A stretch of DNA of 64,000 nucleotides from NCBI RefSeq assembly GCF_963576615.1, contig NC_088708.1, forward strand, positions 67,124,672-67,188,671. The letters are read 5' to 3'. This stretch comes from Watersipora subatra (Eukaryota; Bryozoa; Gymnolaemata; Cheilostomatida; Watersiporidae). Every line of letters starts with the position of its first letter. Position 1 is the first letter of the stretch. The notes under the pieces were generated by a model. That model was not told the origin of the DNA. It made no database searches and worked only from the letters and a program-made list of their open reading frames with translations. Shown here piece after piece: positions 34,855 through 46,249 of this stretch. Both the position numbers and the translations under genes were made by a program.

Positions 34855-37800
34855 TTAATTGCGACACTTTTGCAGCAAAAGCATAGAATGGAATAGGAAA
34901 CTTGTTAAATAGCTAGCTCCCCCCATGTAGTAAGTTGCATCATAGTTCCCTGTGATGTCATACAGCAGCCCTGTCATTAAATAAAATGATACTTTATTAG
35001 GCTCTAGATAGTTTCTCAGTAATAAGACATAATAACAAACTAATTTATCTATGAATAATGCAAATGTAAAAAGAATAGTGATATACCTGCTATTGTAGGC
35101 CCCACTATAGCAGCGACTCCACGAGTTAGGCAGATAAATCCAATTCCATTATTTAGTTTTCTCAAGCCCACAAGATCACAGATGATCACAGGAGCTAATG
35201 AGTGGAAGCCAACTATAAAACACCAAAATAGGTGCATAGAATCTACTATGCTATATGTAATATAATTGTATAATTTATAGTAATTGCCTGTAATATTATT
35301 ATATGCAGGTATTACACTCATCATAACAACACACTGATACAATGTAACTGCTTCAGGATGTGCATCAGTTAATATCTAAATAGTCAAACACAAAAGTTCG
35401 ATTCTAAGTTTAGTTTGATTTACTTGATACAAACATTATTGATAGGGAGATACAACGTAATCCATTTGTTGTCACCACAAACTTCACTGTAAACAACAAC
35501 TTTAAAAACCTTTTACAAAATGAATGGTTGACTGACCTGCAGTGAGAGAAATACCAGTAACAGCAATCAATATGGTGCTGATTGTGTGGCACTGAGACAT
35601 TGCAACCATAGACACTCCAGCTACCAGAAGACACCCGTTATTCCACATCAAAGCACTGATTTTGGGTATTGCCACTATTACTATTCCAGGCAGGATTCGT
35701 CCCACTATACCCATAGCTCCTACACAATAACTAATTTTCAATAATCTTTACACTCTAGAAAAAATTGGAACACAGCAGTGAGTATTGGTACTATGTGATA
35801 AAAGCAAAAGCATAGGAGCCACTATATTGGTACACAATATGATGGTGTATTATGTAACCTTCTCATACTCTTTGTGAAAACATGTTAGTCAGTCTTTCCA
35901 TACTTATTGTATTAACATGTTTGTCAGGCTCCCCTTACCAGGTGTGAAAGCATGTTAGTCGGTCTTCTGATGCGCTATGTACAACTCTTAGTGATTCTTC
36001 TTTATCCAGTATAATGGCATGTTAGTCAGCCTTCCTCTCGTTAGTTCAATTGCTAGCTATTTGGTTAATTATCCGTTACTTATTGAAATGGTATGTTAGT
36101 CGATCGTTCCATATCTATTGCATTAACATGCTAGTCAGTCTTTCCTTACTTATTTCAATGAAATATTAGTTGATTTATTTATAATTGTTGCATTAATAAG
36201 TCAATCTTCTCTTACTCAATGTGAAAGCATGCTAATTAATCATCTATTACTAGTGTGAAAACCTTAGTAACTCTTCTCTTACCCAATATGTCGGTTACAT
36301 ACTATTTCAATGGGTATCCTTTACTCATTGAAATAGAATGTGAGTCAGCTTACTCATACCCATTTCAATGCCATGTATGTCTGCCTGGTCTTAATCAATT
36401 TAATGGCATGTTAGTCAGTGGTGTTTAGATAGTAAAAAACAACCAGACTGGCTGCAGCCTGAAATGATTAACTGTGAGAAATAAGTTTTGTACATAAGCC
36501 TTCAAACACATTTATTACAGTGGCATGTGATAAGATAAAAAATGACTGCAGTTTGACTGCAGCTTGTGTTTTATTGCCACAGCATCAGTTATTGTAACTT
36601 TTCAGTTGGCTCCTTATGTATTGTTAAACAAAACAAGTTGCCTAAATTTTTTTTCACATATTATTTATAGCAGTTTTCAAAATTTTATTCATTCGTTGAT
36701 AAACAAACTAACTTTAACCGTATGAAAGGTTAAAGCATAAATGAAACACTCATATGTTACGCACTCATATGTTACGCACTCATATGTTACGCACTCATAT
36801 GTTACGCACTCATATGTTATACACTCATATGTTAAGCTAACTTGAACATTTAATGCACATTTTTCCTAGCCTTAGAGCATGCAATTTAAATATACTATGG
36901 AGGGGGTTATAAATCTAGTACAATAATCTGGTAAAATATGTTTTCTCAATTAAATTTTTATCTGATGCTAATAAACAAAAATGACTTCATTGTATTATTT
37001 GGTCAAATAAGGCAAAATATATACGCGTAGCTGTGCTGTAAGTCTGTGCAAGTATGCACAGTCTACACAGTCTATGCAGGTAACTGCCGTGTGTATTCAC
37101 CATAGAAGCTGCCACTCACCTATGTATGATACCAGCAGTGCAGCGTCTCTTTCACGAATACCAAGCCTCTTAGCCCTGTCTGCGGTGTACATCACATTTA
37201 CATAATAGCCCACAATTCCAAAGAGGTTGCCAATGCATAAGATTATCATTGATTTGTTTTGAAGTATTTTTACGTCTATGACATCAGCTAGGATGATTAC
37301 TAAAGGTTTTGGACAGAAACGGAAACATTGTAATCTCTTTCTGGGTTCCTGAAAATCACAAACAAAGATTTCATTACTGAAATTCTGGTATGGTGTTTTA
37401 TGAGACAGCACTGTAACTCCAGAGTTTGTACATCTATTTACTGAATATCTGTTTACCTCTATTTGTGATGGTAAACTAGTTGATGACTTTATCTCCACCT
37501 CTGTCGGTAAGCTTACTAATGATCCAGTGTTTGAAACAGGATATCTGTAACATAAATAATCCCCAGCTATGCATCATATATTACTTGCTTATGTTATACT
37601 GACCAGCTGAGTGACCCAACTGTTTATAAACTAGATAAATATACAGCCACATTTAATACCTGATATTTAGTCTATCTGATAGGCTCTGAGTTTTTGAAAC
37701 TTGATAGACTGTATCAAGTTTCAAGAATTCGGAGTTGTCTTCTTCATCCTTATCTTTTTCCTCTCCATTATCATCCAACTCAACTAACTTGATAGTTTCA

Positions 37801-40800
37801 GGTTTTGAAATTGATTTTCGTTTAGCTGAGAGAGGTCTGATTAATGCTGAGAATACACAGCCCTGCAGCAGTAAACCAGCTAAAATGAAAAGAGAGTTGT
37901 CTCATCTTGTTGGTTTTCATCAATGCTCAGGCTTACACGTACTATATGAAAATACAAGCATTTATTCCTGTTACTTTTGAGTGGCTGATTTGGCTTATTT
38001 TTTAGAATATTAAATTTAATTTACTAAAAAGGCTTCACATAAAAACTTCGTGTCAGGATTATTCAACCAAGTATTTTAACTCAAGCCTGCTTAGCAAGTG
38101 CCTTTAACATATAAGCGCTATGCAGTGTAGTTGTCAAATTGCATCTGTTATGGTGTTAATAAAAAGAGCAAAATGAAGGAGAGGGAATGAGATAATGGAA
38201 GAACAAATGAAGGAAAGAAAAGGGGCGAAAGAGGGAAGAAGCGGAATAAAGAAGGAAAAGGAGGTAAAAAAGAGAGGGTCAAAGGTCAAGAGAGGGTCAA
38301 AGGAAAAAGAAATAAAAGAGGTTAATGAGGGAGAGGGATTGAATGAGCGAAAAGTTGGCAAAAGAAGGAGGGAAAAAGAGAGAGGATAAAAGGAAAAGGT
38401 TTAAAATAAATAAAAAGTAAAGGAAGAAAAGAATATGACAAAAGGAGAAGGTGTGAAGAAGGCGTCACGAAGTTTCGTACATACATTTTAAACACTTATT
38501 TTCCTTTTTCAAACGTGTGATACGCTTAGAGATTCTCATGTTTGCATAACTTCTGCATCATCAACAATTGAATAAGTTGGACAACATAAATTAGCTGTGT
38601 GACTAAATGCTTCATGTCTTCTGCTTACTACAGCCTTTAGCTTGCTCTAATTACTGTCATGGTGACAAAGTCATGCTTCTAACACCTCCTGTAGATTTTT
38701 CCAAACTCATGCCTGAAGATTACCCAGTATAAAATGGGTGCCTCTCCAGCCATATGTGGCAAGGAGAAAATCAGCGAAAGGTGCTATCCCCATCACTCCA
38801 AGTCCACCTCCGCACTGAGCAATTCCATTTGCCAAAGCCCTCCTCTTATCAAAGTAATGACCAACGGAAGTGATAGCTGGTAGGTACATCATGCCAAAAC
38901 CAAAGCCTATGAAAGCAACAGTGGTTTCTTGTTAAAGAGCTAACATTAAAAATATCTTTTTAGAGCATGGAAATTACCTTAATGTATAAAACATATGACA
39001 TTCTTACATTACTATGTCATTTATTTTTGAATAGCTTTAACATTTTAATAAATGTTTGTGAGTGTTACAACGGTGCATATTTTATATTGAGTTCAAGCAG
39101 CTAAATTATTTGAGTCTAGTTTCAAACTTTAAAATTTTTTAAAGGCTTTAAACTTATAACCATGTCAATTGTTTTTCATAAATGTCAATTTTTTCTGTAA
39201 TGCTTGCACCCAAAACAATCCTTGTACATGTGAAATGCAAGCAGCAATTTAGTGACTAAATCACTAAATAAGGGTCAAAAAGCCAATATTTTTTATGAGT
39301 AGTCAATCACTAACTGGTCTACATTCTCTCTGCACATTAGATGCTTTAAGAAGTCCTCACCTCCCAGTATACCGTATACAATCTGAAACAGTGCAACATT
39401 TGGTGAGAAAGAGCTGATGATGAAGGAGGCAGCTGCTATCAGGCTGCCAATAATTCCAATGACTCGGCAGCCCCACTTGTTTATTAGAGCAGAAACAAAA
39501 GGACCTGAAACATTTGTACATCATAGAACTTTGCATTCAACTTAGGTGGCAATGCCACTTATAGATTTTGCAACAAGTATATTTTACTTCTATTTAATGT
39601 TGAAATAATTATATGAATATGAGTGGACAAAAATGTAATTTTATAAATACATTCGAATGTACAAAGTTTTGTAAGCGCTATAAAAGTGGTGCTTAAAATG
39701 GGGTTAGTTCAATCAACTCCCTATAGTAATCAGTAGTTCAGTCAACTCGCTTTAGTAATCAGTAGTTCAGTCAGCTCACTATAGTAATCAGTAGTTCAGT
39801 CAACTCACTATAGTAATCAGTAGTTCAGTCAGCTCACTATAGTAATCAGTAGTTCAGTCAGCTCACTATAGTAATCAGTAGTTCAATCAACTCACTATAG
39901 TAATCAGTAGTTCAGTCAACTCGCTTTAGTAATCAGTAGTTCAGTCAACTCACTATAGTAATCAGTAGTTCAGTCAACTCACAATAGTAATCAGTAGGTC
40001 AGTTAACTCACTATAATAATCAGTAGTTCAGTCAACTCACTGTATAGTAGTAGTCAGTAGTTCAGTCAACTCACTATAGTACTCAGTTTTTAGTACTGTA
40101 ACTCTGTTCTTTTCTCCCCTGAAACATCTAGCCAACTCAAAGCAATCAATTGCTGTTTAGTTCTTTATAGTATTTCATAAGTTGTATTAATTTCTTCTAA
40201 TGTGTATCAGTTGTACATTAGCAGAGGCTATGAATGTGCTGCTATCTCCAGTTTACAGGCATCTTCAAGAAAGGAAGCTATTAGCATTAGAACAATGTAT
40301 TTGGAAATGATGTGATAGTCAGGAACTTACCAATTATTTGCAGGATGCCAACCAGCATCGAGTTAGCAAGAATTACAGGAGCCACCCCTGACTTGAATGC
40401 AATGGTATAGTCTTTTATATACAGGGCGAAGGTCTGGGACATACCGAAAACCAATAAGTTCAGGAAGCAGCTTGAAAAGACAACCACCCACCCCCATCCA
40501 CCATCTGGTGGCATGAGAATCCCCTTTTCGCTGACAACTAAAACATGCAAAAATTTATTGAATTGGCTGTGACTAAAGATTCATGATCATAGATCTGAAA
40601 GTGCTGGTTCCACAATCAAACACGAGTGAAGCAATTGTTTGGGAGCTTTATAATAAATGCATATGCGCACACAATTCCTGAAAAATTATCCATCAACGGA
40701 CGTAACCAAACCCTTGTACAAAAATCCCATCAAAAAATTTAACCATTTTTGTCTAGAGCCGTATAAGTATAATAATGATACAGAACACATATAAATCTTT

Positions 40801-43652
40801 TTAAATATATTACCAAGTCATTGAAAAGTTAAGACAATATCCTAAAACTTACCCATCTGATCGGATAATACATAACTAGACAGATTAATTTGGCCTAAAA
40901 TCGCCATTAAAACCTGACAAGCCTTTTTTAATCAAAATTAAGACCGGCAAACAAGAAACCAATAAAGCCGTGCGACAGATAGTAGAACTATTAAGTCGTG
41001 TGCATTTCACAAGAAAAACGTGCACATTTCACCAGTCTATGGCATTGTCCAATTGCCGAAGGTTTTTGTAATAAACGTAGAAGTACTGAAAAGTAATCGT
41101 TTCTTTTTTGCCAATTCTACCGGACTCTGACATTTTGGACACATATAATGAGTACTTTGGTATTCCAACTGTTGTCTAAAGCAGTGAAAGTAAAGGAAAT
41201 GATGTTGATATTTTTCTAACAACTCTTATAAGATTATTACAATATTTAATTGTAAGAATAATTATTTGATTTTATAGGATTATTATAAGATTTAGTTATA
41301 AGAATAATCATTCGAATTTACAAGACCGAAGTATATAGTGACTGATGGTGTGCAATATGTTACTGTTATTATTTTTCTAAAGATTTTGTTGATTTTGCTG
41401 TGCCCAATATCGAGGTACTGCCAAGCCGTTTTTAATATCTGAAAAATTAAGTAATAGGCCTACATTTTTTTATAGATATACATCTATTTCTATGACAACA
41501 AGCTAAAATCTGTTTAGGTTTTTAAATTCAGCATAATTTTTTAGATATAACATCAGAAATCTAGATAAATATTACAACTTCTTTATATTGGTTGCTATGA
41601 CCAATGATATACACCCCCCTCCCCAGCCTGTGTATATTACACAGCAGCTGGCCATTTTACTTCTAATATTGCATTTCTCCTATTGCAGGGGAGAGATAAA
41701 CATATAATCTTTCCTTTTATTATTGCTGTTTGTTGTACATATTAACACCCGGTACATTACAGCTACCATTGCAGCTACCATTGCAGTTCTCCTATTGCAC
41801 TGCAGTGCCATTTGACTGCTAATATTGCATTTCTCAACCAGCAGTACCCTTTCTTTTTCCATTATCACTTTGGTCGTGGGCTGTATGACAGGGGAATTTT
41901 TAGTAATAAGAACAGCACTCTGGAAAATCAGAAACATTTCTACAATTCTAACTGACAGATCTGGCGCTGGATATAGATTAGGCATAATGGTTGGTGCATT
42001 TGCTCGAGTCTCTATATATCATACAGTTACAACAAGTGAGATTTTGAAGCTTGGGAAAGGCCTTTGAGAGGTCTTCAACAAATGACTTTTTAGTTTTTCT
42101 ACTCACTCTGCCATCCTAATGCTATACCTATGCGTACACTACTGCCTTTTTTGCAAAGTTAATCAATAGACAATATATGAAACTAGCGAAGTGCTTTTTA
42201 AGTCTACTTGACGCGACACAAATATTAGCTAGCCAATCAAAAATCGAGAGACATTGCACTCCTAGACTAAATTTACTAGTGTTAAAAGTTGACTTGCAAC
42301 AAAATTTACATTACAGCTATTTGGTTTCAAAAGGTTCACCATGTCTTACTCTGCTGTGTTGTAGGTTCAAAATATGTAGAAATATGATTGCAAGCTCTTA
42401 AAAGCTCAAAAACAAACAGTTAAAAAAACGGCAGTAGGTTGGAATCACTTTATTTTGATAACGTACTCAACTCGATGTGGTTATTGTTTTGACACGTGAT
42501 GTTATCACCTGAAATGAAAGGCCAAAAAAGGCTCAATATTATACGTCTCACAGCAATAGTTTATAACAAACACTTTAGGTTCTACCGGAAAGCCCTTATC
42601 AAATATAGGTGCTCGCTACTTTACAGTTTTGTTTCAGCTTGGTCTAATCATCTAGTCATAATATGATCATGTGACCCATATTTTTTGCCAAATAACACGA
42701 CAAATTTTTGCAGCATTTTTTGACCATTACAAGTGACCAGCAGGCTCTTCATGTTTATTAGAAAATGATATGCACCCCCTCAAGCTAAGGTTAAAAAATT
42801 AAACTCCTTTTTAAGCTAGGTTTTGAGATATTAGTGTTCAAAGTGACAGCATTACAATGATGATGAAATAAATGCATAAGGACTATAGAAATGGTTTCCT
42901 TGAATGCATGAAGTATATTTGTAAAAATATTTTGACGAATGAGGTTGCATGAAAGTGTAAACAGAAGCACATCGTGTTCAACTACGCCCCATTTCAGCTG
43001 TTTTGGAGAGGGATTCCAACCAGCGGCGTTTTCATGATGGCTGCGATTAACTGTTCGCTTTGAGATTTTAAGAGCTTTTAATCACATCTCCACATATTTT
43101 GCACCTACAACACAGCAGAGTAAGGCATGGTGAACCTTTTAATACCAAATAACTGTAGTGTGAATTTTGTTACAGGTCAACTTTTAAGGAGCCTTTAAGG
43201 TCATTTTATGCATCGGACTCTTTTAGAGAAGTTCAAACCATAAATAGATGTTTTGTGATTTATCACAGACGTTCTAGCGTTTGGACCTGTAAAGAAAGCG
43301 CGTATCGTAAAACTTCTAATTGAATGCCACCTCCAATTGACCGCCACTATAGAGGAAGGGTTGAAAGATAGAGTGCCATAGCATTCAATTAAAGGTTTTA
43401 CGGTATATGGTAAGACACTTGACAAGCTAAAAAACGCTATATAAGCTTGTGCAATGCATTCATCACATTAGATTATTCACATGTACATTATAAACTGACA
43501 AGGTTAATTTATCAAGTAATTCTTTGATGCTTTCTACCTTCATTTGATGATGAAGATTCTTCAGTATTGAACTTGGAGAATGACCTGTTTGGCACTGGAG
43601 TATCTCTATTTAAACTTTCTGTATCAAGGGTTTGAGATACTCTCCTGTCCAT
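34855..43652 (-). CDS. Monocarboxylate-transporter-like protein (SLC16 family), gene D
   Basis: Intact member of 536 aa, the longest. Exons: 43652-43538, 40537-40331, 39504-39361, 38906-38724, 37879-37660, 37544-37457, 37348-37120, 35719-35537, 35212-35087, 34970-34855 (TAA). Exon 5 is 220 bp against 181 in B and E; the extra 39 bp add 13 residues in frame to the cytoplasmic loop and look like a local duplication of a TATCAAGTTTCAA-like sequence. The TM1 motif is MPPDGGWGW, and TM5 has GHYFDKRRALANG. Intron 1 carries a Helentron-like element and a long-TIR transposon, intron 2 a 29-bp minisatellite, intron 4 a purine tract. Function inferred from family only. Confidence 0.87.
35880..36430. 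repeat. Diverged TTAGTCAGTC-type units, intron 7 of gene D
   Basis: Irregular repeats of ATGTTAGTCAGTC-like words, alignable block by block to 48555-49095 in gene E, so inherited by both from a common ancestor. Confidence 0.5.
36746..36835. repeat. 15-bp minisatellite, 6 copies, intron 7 of gene D
   Basis: Unit ACTCATATGTTACGC, the last copies with small changes. Gene E has two units at 49430-49458, a copy-number difference since duplication. Confidence 0.9.
38164..38465. repeat. Purine-rich (GGAAAR) tract, intron 4 of gene D
   Basis: About 300 bp in which the plus strand is almost all A and G (words such as GGGAAAAAGAGAG). It could form triplex DNA. The homologous tract in gene E is at 50747-51025. 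The Lys/Glu-rich frame through it is a by-product. Confidence 0.8.
39706..40087. repeat. 29-bp minisatellite, about 13 copies, intron 2 of gene D
   Basis: Unit AGTAATCAGTAGTTCAGTCA plus ACTCACTAT. The same unit at about the same copy number is in intron 2 of gene E, while genes A and B have no array there. Confidence 0.95.
40609..41903 (+). mobile_element. Helentron-like element, most complete copy, intron 1 of gene D
   Basis: 1295 bp, closely related to 46661-47945. The 5' end begins TCCACAATCAAACACGAG (CCCACGACCAAAC in the other copies). Its inverted match TTTGGTCGTGGG lies at 41869-41880, 23 bp before the 3' end TTTTTAG. This asymmetric arrangement is typical of Helentron-type elements. 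Genes B and E lack the insert at the equivalent site and indicate insertion between two T residues without target duplication. No Rep/helicase is encoded. Confidence 0.55.
42289..43180. mobile_element. Long-TIR non-autonomous DNA transposon, intron 1 of gene D
   Basis: 892 bp with inverted termini of the same family as 25136-26006 (TTGACTTGCAAC ... GTTACAGGTCAA). Its internal part is in the opposite orientation, showing an independent insertion. Gene E lacks it at the matching place (near 53580). No coding capacity. The target duplication is unclear. Confidence 0.65.
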
Positions 43653-44097
43653 TTATCTTATGAAACAATGCCATAACATAACACATCAGTTTCAAGCCAC
43701 ACTGCTATCTGCATGCAATAATACTTATATAGGTGTTGAACAGAATTTGGAAATTTCATGTGTAAGTCTACACGAGCTCATATATTTCAATTTCACAACA
43801 TGACTTACCTAATGTATTTGTATGGAGGAATAGAAGACAGATGTGTATGTAGCATTTCACCATAAGCAGATACACTAGTAGATGGATTAACAACTTGCTC
43901 AGATTTAGAAGTACAGATCCAATCAGCAATAAAAAATGCAATGCTTACATAAGATACTGATCAGGTTTGTGTACAAGTACTGTTTATAGTCTTGTGCCTG
44001 TATGTTTGATAGCCAGTCAGAGTCAGCTAAGAACTTGTAGAAATGTGTCAGCATATCATAAACACTGTAAATACTTCATAAATGCTGTAAGATTTAC

Positions 44098-44286
44098 CTT
44101 GTGTCTGTTTTGTATCATGTCTTCGAAGTTCTGATCAGTTGTCAGTTGACTACTTTGGGATTGGTCGACTGTAAAATTAACGGTACTGTTAGCCACAACT
44201 TTTGGTATGTTTACTAATGTGCCAATGAGTGTAAGGGAATCTGCAGCTCTCTGTTTTTCATGATTATAGGCTTTTACTGCTATCAA
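44098..44286 (-). other. Probable leader exon of gene D with an upstream reading frame
   Basis: Donor GTAAATC follows 44098. An ATG at 44286 opens a 63-codon frame to the donor that is also open in gene E. If joined to the AG just 5' of coding exon 1 (TTTCATAAG), this frame runs out of register with the main ATG and stops 33 bases later, so it would be an overlapping upstream ORF rather than an N-terminal extension. Confidence 0.4.
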
Positions 44287-44809
44287 TAGTTGTTATAGTC
44301 CAGCCAACACAAAAGGACTTGATATCCTTGCTTGCGCAGCATTAATCTGAATTAGCTGAAGATATGAGCTACCCATATGTGACAAAACAGTAACACGTCA
44401 TCATAATTTCATGACTTTTTATTCTCATGGGAATGTTTACTACAGATTTATTTAGTATACAATTTTTACTTGATTTGTAGTAATGTTTCAATATATAATA
44501 TTGATAGCCTCACACTTTTCACATGACCAGCCTTCGATTGATAATCTAATCAACTATTGGATACCCGATATCGAATATCTCAGATCAAATATCTGCACCA
44601 ACTCCTACAGTATTTGCTGGAGATCCATTGGAGTTTATAGACTTGAAGTTCTAGCTTAAGACTCTACCACAGAATAGAGGCATTCCCCGCAGGATCGCAT
44701 TTTCTACTTGAAAAAGTTTGTAAGTAAAGGAGCCAAAAAGGCGATCAGTGGAGTTTTATACACCCATTCTAAAGACAGCTGTAGCTTAGAATATAGCTTT
44801 TGTAGCTTA

Positions 44810-44864
44810 GAATGTAGCTTTTGTTCTAAGCTTCCTAATATAGCTTAGAACAAAAGCTACATTC
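44810..44864. repeat. Perfect 23-bp hairpin with a 9-base loop
   Basis: The arm starting GAATGTAGCTTTTG at 44810-44832 is exactly complementary to 44842-44864. A further partial arm follows at 44870-44890, so the region 44781-44895 is a cluster of nested inverted copies of TAGCTTTTGTTCTAAGCTA. It lies between genes D and E. Confidence 0.85.
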
Positions 44865-44895
44865 CTAATGTAGCTTTTGTTCTAAGCTACATTAG

Positions 44896-46249
44896 GAACA
44901 AATCAATAAGGTTGAGCACATAGGTATGGGGCAAACAGGGTTAAAAAAAAACTTGGCCATAAGCTTGTGGCAGGTGGAGCACAGTTCTTGGGATCACATC
45001 TATGGGTGATCGAGAGAAGTATTATAAACACATTTTAATGATGAGTTTTCTTTCTTCATATCATTATTATCATCTCGCGTAGGTACAGTTGTTTCTCATA
45101 TCTTCATCGTGTAATCATCATAGGCCTATATCCTTAAAGATGTCTTCCCCTGTTTTTGCCATGTTATAATCACCGTACATTAAAGCTGTGATGAATCTTA
45201 TAATTGCATAATCTCAGTGCGTATTTACTTACTGCGCGTAGGCATCTGGGGGTGTCACTTTTCGCTCTTGTAGAAAATTAAGAGTACTAAGTCATATGTA
45301 AAAGAAGTCAAGAAGCCAAGACCAAGTGATTGTGTGCTTTTAATGTTTGCTTTTTATTTATCATCTCTGCTCGTATATCAATGCATTTCTTTGAACACTT
45401 AATTTACTGCAGTGACTGCATGTAAGCAATTATGTTTTTAAAATTTTGGTTGTTTCTTTGTTTTGAACAAACACTAGTTTGTCCAAATACACTATGTGTA
45501 TATATATAACTATGAGAACAGTAAGCCATAGATGATGTCGCAGTCACAATATATGAGTATATTATACTAATATACAAGTCACCTATATGATATTTTATAA
45601 TCTGATGGTAGAAATTATGAATAATAGACTTTAGTTCATTAAGAATGATTTTTGCTATATGAAATTTAACAGAGGTTATCTGTCTGTGTATATAAAAAGG
45701 CTACTTCAAAATAACATAATGCAGAACATTCATTCAAATAATGACATACACAGAGCATGTTAATATAGTGGCATCTACAAGACCAGCTGTAAGTCATGAA
45801 TATATAGCATGGTTAGAATATTCCATAATTTTTACATGACAAGGTTGAATGCAACTGAAGCAGCGTACCGAGTAGCCTAGCCTTCAAGTCTGAGTCATGG
45901 TGTTGACGTGACTCTGAAACTGGTTGCTGGCATGAAGCATAGGATAGGTAAAAACCAGTTTGTTCTTTTGAATTAAAGTCTTTATAAAATAATATAATTA
46001 TAGCAGAAGTAAATGCTTCAACAGTTTTTTGTCTTTACATAATGTGTGTCACTTTACTGCCACGATAGCTTCTTGTATATAACTTAGTTATTGTTAAGCA
46101 AATTTTAGTAAATTCTAAAAGCCAAGGTAAAGTGTGAAATTGACAATAGAGAGTAAAACAATTCTGTATTTGTTAAAGTAAAATTAGGCTAACCAATGGT
46201 TGCATAAAGCTCACAGAATGAAAATAAGTTTTTTAATAAAAATGGTGCC
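44896..46249. other. Spacer between genes D and E, duplicated
   Basis: From about 45160 it is homologous to the spacer upstream of remnant C and to the 3' flanks of genes A, B and D. No gene recognised. Minus-strand ATTAAA lies just past the stop codon of gene E. Confidence 0.45.

Noticed and set aside
38195..38389. Lys/Glu-rich plus-strand frame
   Set aside because: Lies in the homopurine tract of intron 4; low complexity with no conservation as protein.
39706..40087. Regular 29-bp repeats suggesting a CRISPR array
   Set aside because: Units are head-to-tail without spacers and sit in an intron of an animal gene; it is a minisatellite.
44098..44286. Leader reading frame as the true N-terminus of the transporter
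   Set aside because: The only visible acceptor puts it out of frame with the conserved coding exon 1.
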